Of a stretch of 38,931 nucleotides of DNA, positions 7,851-15,418 are shown piece by piece. A model generated the notes under the pieces. That model was given only the letters and a program-made list of their open reading frames with translations. It ran no database searches and had not been told where the DNA came from. Every line of letters starts with the position of its first letter. Positions within the stretch are counted from its first letter, which is position 1. The DNA comes from a virus: IMG/VR virus record IMGVR_UViG_3300027899_000030, positions 1 to 38,931 of that record. One strand, 5' to 3'. The translations under genes were made by a program, and so were the position numbers.

Positions 7851-9650
7851 TTATTGTCCTCTGACTTGTGATGCAATTGTTGCACCTGTCGCATTATAAT
7901 TAGCTGGTATTTGCGATGTTACATTAAGATTGATAGTTGTAGGCTGTTGGATGACATTATTTTTCCAATTTAATGGGGGCAACATATTTGTAGGGGCATT
8001 TGACGTAGAATTACTTGCAAGATCGGTAATTCCTTTGAGAATACTACTTATAAATGCAGATGATATATCTACCATTCCTTCTGTAAGGATACTAGCTCTA
8101 TTAGATGATCCACTATCTTTATTAAATTCATTATTAAATTCATTTACTTTATCTCTACCCATGTACGCCATGCCTTCAGAACCTTCAACGCTTGGAGTTC
8201 CAGTTTTTGACAAACCTTCATGATGATAATAGTATAATTGTGCTGACGATAGATCGCCCCATTTTTTCAGTGCATCTGAGGCTTTTTTAGCAGTAGCAAT
8301 GATTGAAGAATCAACATCAGTAGGATCGGTTAATCCATAAGTTTCTTGCGTAGCTTTTGTAAATTGACCTAATCCTTCAGCAGTGGATTTTGGATTTTTT
8401 GCAGTTGGTATCCACCGTGATTCAAGAGTAATAACATCATTTAAATAACCAGAAGGAAGCCCATACTGCTTTTCAAGCTGGGCAAGCATTGGTGCTTTTT
8501 CTTTAGCTAATGCTTTTCCTTCAGGAGATACAACTAAATCTTTTCCACCATTTTTTATTGATTCAGTTGATTCTTTCTTTTCAGTAGTCCAGCCAAAAAA
8601 GTCAGCAACACTTCTTATGCCATTTTCAAAATCTTTAAGAGATTGAAGTAATTGTCCCGTAGCAATGTAATCCGCAACACCTTTAATTCCATCACCCAAT
8701 GCAATGATAGACTCTTTAAATGTGCCAGTGTTCATTGCCTCTTTTGCAAATGCTGAAAATTCAGTTATTAAAGTAGTAATTTGAGGAGCAAGATCAGTCG
8801 TCAATCTTTTTAAATCTTGGGTAAATTTATCAATTTCTACTGTAAATGCAGTATTTAATTTAGCATAAGCTTCTTGTTGTTTGTCAGTAAGATTTAATGA
8901 TTCAGCATTTTTATTTGCTAATTCTAGTAATGTATTGATAAATTCATTTGAATTATTTTTTAATGATTTAATAGCATCCATACTAAATAAATCAGTAAGT
9001 TTATTTGCTTCCATAAATTGCTTTAAAGCAATGTCACTTCCACCTACTTTAGTTAATTCCGATTTTAGCTTGGGAATCATAGCAAGCATCATTTCAGTAG
9101 GTGTTTTGCCTAAGCGTTCTTCCTGAGATAAAAGACTTAATGACACACTTTTGCTAATATCAGTAGCTGCATCAGCAAAATTAGCTAAAGTTGTATTGAC
9201 ATCCATTAACGGTGCTAACGTATCTTGCAGAGCCTTCATTTGCCCTACATTAACGCCTAACTCTTTTGATCTTCTAAATTCATCCTGCGTTTCTCTAGCA
9301 CCACGCAAATAACCAAATCCAGCACCAGCAACAACACCTGTGCCAATACCTAGACTCCATTTTGCTAATGATGCGCTGAATGATCCAACAGAAGATGTGA
9401 AGTTTTTTAAACCTTCTAAATTATCTTTACGAGATCGGGCTTCTTGTTTGCGATAAGAATTAACTTCTGCCCATTCCATTTTATCTTTTTTATGCTGTTT
9501 TTCTTTTTCAGCATTAAATTTAGTGTCGGAAGCAGAAGATGAAGCACCTGTAGGCGCATTGATGCCAATGGTTAGTTTATGAGCAGTCGCCAACCATTCT
9601 TTGAATTTGGTATCATCAATATCAATCTCAACTATGCTTTTTAATGCCAT
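7851..9650 (-). CDS. Tail tape measure protein with C-terminal lytic transglycosylase domain
   Basis: A 599-residue protein. The N-terminal 75 residues are charged and helical; residues 95-117 are hydrophobic and Gly-rich (GIGTGVVAGAGFGYL); residues 120-350 are helical (tape). Residues ~385-505 form a soluble lytic transglycosylase (SLT) domain: QYGLPSGYLNDVITLESRW, with E410 the likely catalytic glutamate, and AEGLGQF at 424-430 as the G.GQ motif. The domain would open peptidoglycan during DNA entry. At about 0.15 nm per residue the tail would be roughly 90 nm or less. The operon position after the frameshifted chaperone (separated by the HNH gene) is diagnostic. Start ATG overlaps the HNH stop (TAATG). 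Confidence 0.88.
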   Translation of the reverse strand: MALKSIVEIDIDDTKFKEWLATAHKLTIGINAPTGASSSASDTKFNAEKEKQHKKDKMEWAEVNSYRKQEARSRKDNLEGLKNFTSSVGSFSASLAKWSLGIGTGVVAGAGFGYLRGARETQDEFRRSKELGVNVGQMKALQDTLAPLMDVNTTLANFADAATDISKSVSLSLLSQEERLGKTPTEMMLAMIPKLKSELTKVGGSDIALKQFMEANKLTDLFSMDAIKSLKNNSNEFINTLLELANKNAESLNLTDKQQEAYAKLNTAFTVEIDKFTQDLKRLTTDLAPQITTLITEFSAFAKEAMNTGTFKESIIALGDGIKGVADYIATGQLLQSLKDFENGIRSVADFFGWTTEKKESTESIKNGGKDLVVSPEGKALAKEKAPMLAQLEKQYGLPSGYLNDVITLESRWIPTAKNPKSTAEGLGQFTKATQETYGLTDPTDVDSSIIATAKKASDALKKWGDLSSAQLYYYHHEGLSKTGTPSVEGSEGMAYMGRDKVNEFNNEFNKDSGSSNRASILTEGMVDISSAFISSILKGITDLASNSTSNAPTNMLPPLNWKNNVIQQPTTINLNVTSQIPANYNATGATIASQVRGQ

Positions 9651-10270
9651 TAATAAAACCTATTTCCTTTTAATTTATTAACTTTAGCAGGTATTACTTG
9701 TAAATTATTGTGCGTATGTAATCCGCATACTAATGGATGTACTAATGGCACAATATGATCCACATGCCAATTAATTCCTGTTAGTTTATTCCTTAATTTA
9801 GCTAATGAATATGCTTCTTTTATAAAAAAATCATTAGACCATATTACTGTAGCATTTAATTTATAAGAACGCCTTTTAGCACATTGAGCAGAGGTTTTAT
9901 CAGGATTATTTTTTTTCCATAATGCTTCTTTTATTGCATTACTTTCTTTATTTATTTCTCTATAATTCTTTTGTGTTATTGCTATTTTATCTTTGTTTTT
10001 ATATTTATATTTTTTATGATTTATTGTGCATTTATCTTTATTAGATATTTGCCATAACTTTTGAGATATTTTTAACTTATCAGGATTATTAAATTGCCAA
10101 ATTTTAGTAAGTAAATTTACTTTTTCTTTATTGCTTTCTCTATATATTTTTGATTCTAAATTATTACATTTACGGCAATAAGTTTGCAATCCATCTTTAT
10201 TTTTGAGTGCTTTATTAAAAAAAGATAAGTCTGACTCTATATTACATTTTGAACATATTTTCAGACTCAT
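9650..10270 (-). CDS. Free-standing HNH homing endonuclease
   Basis: A 206-residue nuclease. Residues 6-35 hold two CxxC pairs (C6/C9 and C32/C35) in a small zinc ribbon with FF.KA...KDGL between. Residues 43-132 are six consecutive 15-residue repeats starting with Y or W. Residues 168-205 are the HNH core: WHVDHIVPL (H169, D171, H172), HTHNNLQVIPAKVNKLKGN with N188/N189 and H185. The Lys/Asn-rich composition is more AT-biased than the flanking structural genes, which suggests acquisition as a selfish element. It lies 1 base after the tail chaperone GT stop and overlaps the tape-measure start, separating two genes that are normally adjacent. Confidence 0.88.
   Translation of the reverse strand: MSLKICSKCNIESDLSFFNKALKNKDGLQTYCRKCNNLESKIYRESNKEKVNLLTKIWQFNNPDKLKISQKLWQISNKDKCTINHKKYKYKNKDKIAITQKNYREINKESNAIKEALWKKNNPDKTSAQCAKRRSYKLNATVIWSNDFFIKEAYSLAKLRNKLTGINWHVDHIVPLVHPLVCGLHTHNNLQVIPAKVNKLKGNRFY
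9875..10144 (-). repeat. Six 15-residue repeats in the HNH endonuclease
   Basis: Residues 43-132 divide exactly into six units of 15 residues, each of the form [YW]xxxNxxxxxxxxxx: YRESNKEK..., WQFNNPDK..., WQISNKDK..., YKYKNKDK..., YREINKES... and WKKNNPDK.... The units are basic and probably helical, so they may form a DNA-contacting array between the zinc ribbon and the HNH core. Confidence 0.8.
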
Positions 10271-10271
10271 T

Positions 10272-10951
10272 TTAAAACCTACTTGATTTTAATTGATTAA
10301 CAATATGGCGATGCCTAAAATCTTGTGCAGAACTATAGTGTATATCATATTGCTCAAAAAACTCAGTAAAACCAGATTCACAAATCCAGTCTAAGATGGT
10401 ACTAACGAGATGATCTCCATCCCTCCAGAATTCTCTACCTCTGTCGATGTCGGCAAGTAATGAGTGTATTCCGTAGAATTTAACAATGTAGTTTGCACAC
10501 CCCACATTGAGAGCAAGCCTAGAACTCCACTCAGGTTCTCTTTCCTGTGCATTGCCCCACAACATGTAAAATATACAAGTACGTTGTCCACCTCACTTGC
10601 ATCTTGATTATTTATCAATTTCTGTTGTAAAGCATCATAATAAGGAATAGTTTCCCAGCCTTTATTCGATGGCATTACGATATTTGTTAATCGTCTAATT
10701 TCATTAATTAGACCTTTTTCAACACTTTCTAATTCGCCTAAGTCCTTAGCACATTTTTTTAATAAAAGCCCTGCCACTCTAGGCGCGGCTACATGACTAA
10801 GACCTTGCGAATATATCTCAGAAAAAGTTTTTGATATAACTAAAAAATACTTTTCAAAAACTTCAAAACTGATAGGTGTAGAGTGAACAAAACACTCCAC
10901 ACCATCAATATCAACAGGGACAACGATATTCATTGCCTTATTGATTTTCAT
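10272..10951 (-). CDS. Tail assembly chaperone GT, -1 frameshift product
   Basis: The shorter chaperone frame (stop at 10391) overlaps a second frame (open from about 10591 to 10272) that lies exactly one base back in the direction of transcription. This is the lambda G/GT arrangement. If ribosomes slip at 10484-10478, the first 158 residues are joined to 68 residues of the second frame (FYGIHSLLADIDRGREFW to VNQLKSSRF), giving 226 residues. The T extension normally recruits tube protein to the tape measure. The position between tube and tape-measure genes is the canonical one. The second frame also has an ATG at 10565, but no good ribosome-binding site is seen, so the fusion is preferred. 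Confidence 0.75.
10391..10951 (-). CDS. Tail assembly chaperone G (unshifted product)
   Basis: A 186-residue protein starting MKINKAMNIVVPVDIDG. It is mostly helical after residue 30 (FEVFEKYFLVISKTFSEIY, ELESVEKGLINEIRRL), as in gpG-like chaperones that coat the tape measure during assembly. An in-frame TTG at 10969 would add six residues but lies inside the tube gene; the ATG at 10951 is two bases after the tube stop and is preferred. The gene ends at 10391 inside the region that encodes the T domain in the -1 frame. Confidence 0.78.
   Translation of the reverse strand: MKINKAMNIVVPVDIDGVECFVHSTPISFEVFEKYFLVISKTFSEIYSQGLSHVAAPRVAGLLLKKCAKDLGELESVEKGLINEIRRLTNIVMPSNKGWETIPYYDALQQKLINNQDASEVDNVLVYFTCCGAMHRKENLSGVLGLLSMWGVQTTLLNSTEYTHYLPTSTEVENSGGMEIISLVPS
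10478..10484 (-). promoter_or_regulatory. Candidate -1 ribosomal slippery site (G TTA AAT)
   Basis: Read on the minus strand, the heptamer GTTAAAT lies in the zero frame as G_TTA_AAT (Leu-Asn codons of the chaperone). It fits the X_XXY_YYZ scheme except for the first base, in the manner of the G_UUA_AAC site known from equine arteritis virus. It is the best heptamer I found in the overlap 10391-10590. No clear downstream stem or pseudoknot was seen. Confidence 0.55.
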
Positions 10952-10953
10952 AC

Positions 10954-11400
10954 TTATACAAGATTCCAAAGGTTATTGTTGATGTTGTAAATACCTTTTA
11001 CAGTAATTGCAACTTCAGCAGTTGTTCCATTGAACGCCATATCAGCAACAGATTCTATTGCACAATTAACTAATGTGTAAGAAGGAAATGCTAAAGTATC
11101 AGAAGATACAACAATATTACCCAACAAAGTAGTATTTTCCATCTGTGTTTTCCACAAAGATGCAATACCATTTGTTTTCAAAGTGCTTATAACAACAGTT
11201 ACCAATTGATATGGTTCTGGTGCAGTAACTGAACCTGTCATTGTATCAATATAAGTTGTCGCTACACCTTGCAAAGCTAAAGATATACCAGCTTTTCCAA
11301 GATAAGGAGCGGTAACAGTTAGGTTAGGTATGTTGGTGACAACAACACTTCCCCGTAATCTATTAAGCGTACCTTGTGCTATTAGAGGATTACTTGCCAT
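10954..11400 (-). CDS. Tail tube protein
   Basis: A 148-residue beta-rich protein directly after the sheath gene and before the chaperones, the fixed place of the tube gene in contractile-tail phages. The N-terminus GTLNRLRGSVVVTNIPNLTV resembles small tube proteins of AP22-like phages; the remainder has alternating strands (PYQLVTVVISTLKT, ESVADMAFNGTTAEVAITVKG) and ends NINNNLWNLV. It would form stacked hexamers inside the sheath. A Shine-Dalgarno-like AGGA stretch upstream fits high expression. Confidence 0.8.
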   Translation of the reverse strand: MASNPLIAQGTLNRLRGSVVVTNIPNLTVTAPYLGKAGISLALQGVATTYIDTMTGSVTAPEPYQLVTVVISTLKTNGIASLWKTQMENTTLLGNIVVSSDTLAFPSYTLVNCAIESVADMAFNGTTAEVAITVKGIYNINNNLWNLV

Positions 11401-11412
11401 GATTTATATGTC

Positions 11413-12711
11413 CTATGGTGCAAGGTTAGAGATTACAAGATTAAATGTAATCGTCAAGAACCCTTGTTGGGTACTGATAGTTACTGATAATCCGTTATAT
11501 ATACCATTAGCATAATCAGTTGGATTGGCAGTTGTATAATCAACATAAGAAGTAGCATTAACAACTGGTGTTCCACCTAGCATACCAAAAGATACGCCAT
11601 TATTAACAATACTTTGTAATGATGCTTGTAATCTGTTAATACCGTTTTGATTATAATACAATGGATTTACAGAACTATTAGAGCCATTAATAATAGCCGC
11701 CGCTAATCCCATTTTACCGTTGATATATACCCAATCTACAGAATAATTGTGTTGAATAGATGAGCCATCACCCATTACACCTTTTTTCAGTATAACATTT
11801 GATAATCCACCTTCAGCACCTGATGCCATGTAATTAACTTTAGCAGTTTCCATTGTTGGAATAGAAGTGCTATTGACACCCCATGCTGTTAAGCCATACA
11901 TGTAAGAATAAGCCGCTTGTGTAACTAAATTAGTTGCACTTGGAGCATAACCTATCATTAAATGAAATGGTGCGGCTGAGGCTACTTCCGTTAAAGCCGC
12001 TGTTGGTGAAGTAGACACCATAACAACTGATTTAACTCCATTATAAGTTGCCCATGAAGTAGCAGTAACTGGTAAGAAGAAATAAACCGCTGTTGATACG
12101 CTTGTATACTGATTTACAAAAGCAAGTGTAGTCGCTTCAGCGTCCCATAATACAGGTAACAAATAAGCATAAACTATACCAGCATTAGCTGTAATCCATG
12201 CTTGCAACGCTGTTACTCCAGCTGCCGCTGTTCCAGAACCTAATTCCAATACATATACACTACCAGCAGTACCTTGTGCAAAGAATGTAGCCACTGAATT
12301 AGTCAATAAACCAGCATTATAATTAGTTACTGTACCCTGTACTGTAGAAACGCCAGGGTTTACAGCCAACGCATAAGTAAATACTGTAGAACTTGTAACA
12401 GTTATATCATAAGTACCGTTATAACCAATTGGAGTTACCCCAGCAATAGTAGCTGAAATAGGATTGGCACTAATTGGATAACCATGACCGCCCGTTACCG
12501 TAGCCGTAACAACACCCGTAGTCCAAGTCATTGAAGTAATAACTTTAGGTGCGGCTAATATTGCTGTTAATGATGATGCGCTAGTTAACAACGTATAAGT
12601 ACCTGATGAAGTTGTAGTTCCACCTTGCGATACTATCGCTCCTGTTGCTTGTAAGGTACTAGGGGCAGATGCCGCCTGTACGCTTACATTTACATTTACT
12701 ATATTACTCAT
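11413..12711 (-). CDS. Tail sheath protein, DUF3383-like, with inserted beta domain
   Basis: A 432-residue contractile sheath subunit. The N-terminal part (NIVNVNVSVQAASAP, then an SSLTAILAA segment) and the second half (AVYFFLPVTATSWATYNGVK, FHLMIGYAP, LKKGVMGDGSSIQHNYSVDWVY, TISTQQGFLTITFNLVIS at the C-terminus) match the DUF3383 layout; the C-terminal strand donates to neighbouring subunits. Residues ~57-130 are an extra domain (TTGVVTATVTGGHGYPIS, GYNGTYDITVTSSTVFTYAL) like the FCCH-type repeat, probably exposed on the outer tail surface. It sits 12 bases upstream of the tube gene. Confidence 0.85.
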   Translation of the reverse strand: MSNIVNVNVSVQAASAPSTLQATGAIVSQGGTTTSSGTYTLLTSASSLTAILAAPKVITSMTWTTGVVTATVTGGHGYPISANPISATIAGVTPIGYNGTYDITVTSSTVFTYALAVNPGVSTVQGTVTNYNAGLLTNSVATFFAQGTAGSVYVLELGSGTAAAGVTALQAWITANAGIVYAYLLPVLWDAEATTLAFVNQYTSVSTAVYFFLPVTATSWATYNGVKSVVMVSTSPTAALTEVASAAPFHLMIGYAPSATNLVTQAAYSYMYGLTAWGVNSTSIPTMETAKVNYMASGAEGGLSNVILKKGVMGDGSSIQHNYSVDWVYINGKMGLAAAIINGSNSSVNPLYYNQNGINRLQASLQSIVNNGVSFGMLGGTPVVNATSYVDYTTANPTDYANGIYNGLSVTISTQQGFLTITFNLVISNLAP

Positions 12712-12721
12712 TATCTAATCC

Positions 12722-13078
12722 TTAGACGTAAGAGATAGAAAGAACTTGACCAGTACCAGGTGTTACAACTAAGCCAAGAGCAATTGGAAAATCAAGCTCA
12801 TAAATACCAACAGTGTTTGGAATGTTGAATATTAAATTAGCCGCCGCAACACCACCAGTAGTAGCAACATCGCTTATTTTACCAGCAGTTGAACCAGCAG
12901 TTAATACAACAACTTTAGCAACTCTACCTACGCCAACTTTAACTAAAGCCAATGCAGTTACGTTTAAAGAAGAACTAAGGCTTCCAGCAGCTAATAAAGA
13001 TTTACCGTTAGCATCTAATACAAGTGGTGCTAATGCGTTAGATTGGTTTTTTGATACATAATATGGAGATTGTGGCAT
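12722..13078 (-). CDS. Small virion protein (tail/neck or decoration)
   Basis: A 118-residue protein with a strongly beta pattern: ALALVKVGVGRVAKVVVLTAGS, GKISDVA, NLIFNIPNTVGIYELDFPI and GLVVTPGTGQVLSISY. This IPNTVG....D.P...G..V.PGTGQ..S.SY pattern recurs in small structural proteins of many tailed phages; its exact location in the virion is not settled. It is encoded between the sheath and a neck protein. No signal peptide or membrane segment. Confidence 0.65.
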   Translation of the reverse strand: MPQSPYYVSKNQSNALAPLVLDANGKSLLAAGSLSSSLNVTALALVKVGVGRVAKVVVLTAGSTAGKISDVATTGGVAAANLIFNIPNTVGIYELDFPIALGLVVTPGTGQVLSISYV

Positions 13079-13100
13079 TGCCTTGTCCTTGTGTTGATTA

Positions 13101-14033
13101 TTAAATAAAAGTATAGGTTGGAATTGATGATAATATCAATTGACGAGCTATATCTTGAGCAACAGATTGATAATAGCTTATTTCAAACTCAATTGATTTT
13201 TTCATACCTCTAACATTTAATTCAGATTGAGTTCTTACTTCATCCCTAATAATTGGCATATTCATAATACCAAATTTATCATTCAGACTATTTGATAAAA
13301 TATAGTCTTGAAAATCCAAAGCCACATTGTTTCGCAATCCATATATAACTATCTTAACAGTTTCTTGAATCAACTGCGAATGATTTGAAGTGCTGTCAAG
13401 ATAAGGAAATGCTTGCAATGCTTTTTGTGAATTACTAAGAATATTGATAACCGCATACGGTGGTGTTAGGTTGGTTGGGACAAGATAAGCCGGATATATG
13501 GGCATTAATAAATCCTGCGCCAACCAAATTGGTAAGCTGTTAGAAACAACCTGTGATGTATTAGCTAATTGCGCTACATCATTGATAATTTGTGACCGCA
13601 TAGCTGGAAATACAGCGTCACCATAATAGTGATACAGTCCAGACTGTTTATAATACATCGTACGAGCGGTGAAGCTAAATTCTAAATTTTCAAAACAACC
13701 CAAATACATGGATGTTGCTTCTACATGATTGAATGGTGCAACTTCTTGAATAGTAGTAAATATAACCTTTTGTACGGCTATAGTTTCATCTTCATTCTGA
13801 GATTGATTAGAATTGTAATGTAACGAGCCTTCAACTTGTATAGTTATAGGGCTTGGTGGTACATCTGCCAATAAATCAGCACGAACCCAAAACACAAAGC
13901 CATCAAGCGGTAAAATTAACTGCTTGTACAAGTTGAAAGTTATTAATTGGTTTTCTGATAAAGTATTTAAACCAGATGCCAATGACGCACTCATTTGTGA
14001 GCCTTGCGTTCCTGCTTGCTCTAATATGCTCAT
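13101..14033 (-). CDS. Neck/tail-completion structural protein
   Basis: A 310-residue protein in the neck region between connector genes and sheath. Seen are QLITFNLYKQLILPLDGFVFWVR (N-terminal strand block), a central FENLEFSFTARTMYYKQSGL segment, PPYAVINIL and ERDEVRTQSELNVRG-like DEVRTQSELNVRGMKKSIEF near the C-terminus. Proteins with this layout occur at the same place in AP22-like phages as virion components without assigned role. A TTG at 14045 is in frame, but the ATG at 14033 forms an ATGA overlap with the upstream gene and is preferred. Confidence 0.62.
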   Translation of the reverse strand: MSILEQAGTQGSQMSASLASGLNTLSENQLITFNLYKQLILPLDGFVFWVRADLLADVPPSPITIQVEGSLHYNSNQSQNEDETIAVQKVIFTTIQEVAPFNHVEATSMYLGCFENLEFSFTARTMYYKQSGLYHYYGDAVFPAMRSQIINDVAQLANTSQVVSNSLPIWLAQDLLMPIYPAYLVPTNLTPPYAVINILSNSQKALQAFPYLDSTSNHSQLIQETVKIVIYGLRNNVALDFQDYILSNSLNDKFGIMNMPIIRDEVRTQSELNVRGMKKSIEFEISYYQSVAQDIARQLILSSIPTYTFI

Positions 14034-14434
14034 GCTTTTGTCCAAGCTCTAAAATTTACTTCATATAATCCAGAATCAATAAAACTTGGACGTACCGGAC
14101 CTTTTTTTCTTTTAAAACGTAAACTTTTCCCCATTAATGATGCTTTAGTAGGAACACCATCTATTTGTCCATCCATTTCTTTATCAGCAAGGAAACGTCT
14201 AAATCTTTCATTAATTGAATCTATAGCTATATCGCTATCTAAACTACGGCTATCTGTGCCACTTGTAATACCTAAATATGTTTCTGCAATATCATTTAGT
14301 ATTTCTTGTTCATGATTATAGAAAAAATGCTCCATAATACCGTATTTTCTTTCTAATATTCCAGCAACATCTCCTGTAGATATTGATCCTTTATCAGCAT
14401 AGGGTTCTTCATTAACCCCTAAATGCAATATCAT
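14030..14434 (-). CDS. Neck protein of unknown function
   Basis: A 134-residue protein starting MILHLGVNEEPYADK. Residues 15-50 carry STGDVAGILERKYGIMEHFF and HEQEILNDIAETYLG, a helical motif seen in small head-tail junction proteins; the C-terminus is basic (KSLRFKRKKGPVRPSFIDSG). An in-frame ATG at 14446 is possible, but 14434 is preceded by a GGGG seven bases upstream and forms an ATGA overlap. Neck role is inferred from position only. Confidence 0.6.
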   Translation of the reverse strand: MILHLGVNEEPYADKGSISTGDVAGILERKYGIMEHFFYNHEQEILNDIAETYLGITSGTDSRSLDSDIAIDSINERFRRFLADKEMDGQIDGVPTKASLMGKSLRFKRKKGPVRPSFIDSGLYEVNFRAWTKA

Positions 14435-14868
14435 GTAGAACCCCATAGAGTGCCGTAGGATTGCGCTAATCCCATATAGTTACGACCATAAGGAGTTTTA
14501 AGCATTTGAAGGTTAGACATAGTCAGATTCTTCATAAACTCTGGGTTTAATAAAGATTGACCTGTGCTTTCATCATGTGAGTCTGTTATTACACCCGGCA
14601 CAAAATTATTTATTTTAAAACTTGCCCGTAGATCAATAAAGTAACTTTGACCGGGCTGATCCTGAGCAAAATTAATTAAATTATCTGTCGCCAAGTTATA
14701 TACGCATAATTCGTATATATTTGCGCTTATAGATGCCAATGTAATATTAACTATCTCAATAGAAATAGCATAAGAACTAGCAATAACAGGATTATTATCA
14801 GGTAAGTAAACAGTGCTTATCCCAACAACATTGCGTAAATAACTGATATATCCTGCTAGTGATGGCAT
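14431..14868 (-). CDS. Head-tail connector-like protein
   Basis: A 145-residue protein with a compact helical N-terminal half (GYISYLRNVVGISTVYLPDN, ANIYELCVYNLATDNLINFA) and a C-terminal segment MKNLTMSNLQMLKTPYGRNY. The succession helix-bundle, then a conserved TPYGR.Y near the end, is like adaptor proteins that bind the portal ring in this phage group. It is encoded after the capsid genes and before two other neck genes, with ATGA overlap downstream. Confidence 0.6.
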   Translation of the reverse strand: MPSLAGYISYLRNVVGISTVYLPDNNPVIASSYAISIEIVNITLASISANIYELCVYNLATDNLINFAQDQPGQSYFIDLRASFKINNFVPGVITDSHDESTGQSLLNPEFMKNLTMSNLQMLKTPYGRNYMGLAQSYGTLWGST

Positions 14869-15342
14869 TTATTTTCTCTTACGTCCACGAGATACTTCAA
14901 ATCCTTCTGATATAGAAGGGTCTTTGTCTTGGCTAACTTCTTCAATTACTGAAGATCGAGTGTTATTTACAGCACCCGGTGTTAACTGGTCAATATATTG
15001 GTCAGCCGCAATAGCCGCTGCTTTTCTTATTTCTTGACCACGTTCATCTAAAACCTTATCGTTTAGATCAAACGCCAATTTAATATAATCTAATTTAACA
15101 GGTGCATCTACACTGTAGCATAAACCTACAAAATCACGCTGTCCTTTAATCCTTGATGCTTCAATAAAGCCGTATTGCTCATGTTGTTCAATAATGCTTT
15201 TTACTTCTTCAGGTTGCATGTCCCCAAAGATTTGAATTTGTTGACCAGCCGAAATATGCTGATTCATTAATTTGCTAGAGCCAATTACACGGTAGTGAAA
15301 ATGCTCATTTTGTTTTTTAGTATTAGCAACGTATAACTTCAT
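14869..15342 (-). CDS. Hypothetical head-module protein
   Basis: A 157-residue charged protein, starting MKLYVANTKKQNEHFHYRV. Residues 30-60 (ISAGQQIQIFGDMQPEEVKSI) form a strand-loop-helix, residues 60-120 are mixed, and the last 30 residues are polar and probably disordered, ending RGRKRK. It has no membrane segment or enzymatic motif. It lies between capsid (plus the inserted GIY-YIG gene) and connector genes, where phages of this group carry small virion or head-completion proteins. No good Shine-Dalgarno precedes the ATG. Confidence 0.6.
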   Translation of the reverse strand: MKLYVANTKKQNEHFHYRVIGSSKLMNQHISAGQQIQIFGDMQPEEVKSIIEQHEQYGFIEASRIKGQRDFVGLCYSVDAPVKLDYIKLAFDLNDKVLDERGQEIRKAAAIAADQYIDQLTPGAVNNTRSSVIEEVSQDKDPSISEGFEVSRGRKRK

Positions 15343-15377
15343 TTTTTTATGTTTGGGGTTATTTTAATTAGAAGATT

Positions 15378-15401
15378 GAGGTGGGATTTTATCCCCACCT
15401 C
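15378..15401 (-). other. Hairpin downstream of the GIY-YIG gene
   Basis: A perfect 8-bp inverted repeat, GAGGTGGG at 15378-15385 and CCCACCTC at 15394-15401, with an 8-base loop. Neither side is followed by a T-tract, so it is not a standard intrinsic terminator. It may be an mRNA processing or stability element, since capsid mRNA usually needs protection at its 3' end. Confidence 0.6.
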
Positions 15402-15418
15402 GCCCAAAACATCCTTAT

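Noticed and set aside
7851-9650. Transglycosylase domain as the phage endolysin
   Set aside because: It is fused to the tape measure and fits entry-associated peptidoglycan opening; no holin or spanin lies next to it.
10565-10567. Independent start of the chaperone T frame at the ATG at 10565
   Set aside because: No Shine-Dalgarno is placed before it, and the exact -1 relation to the G frame fits the known frameshift arrangement better.
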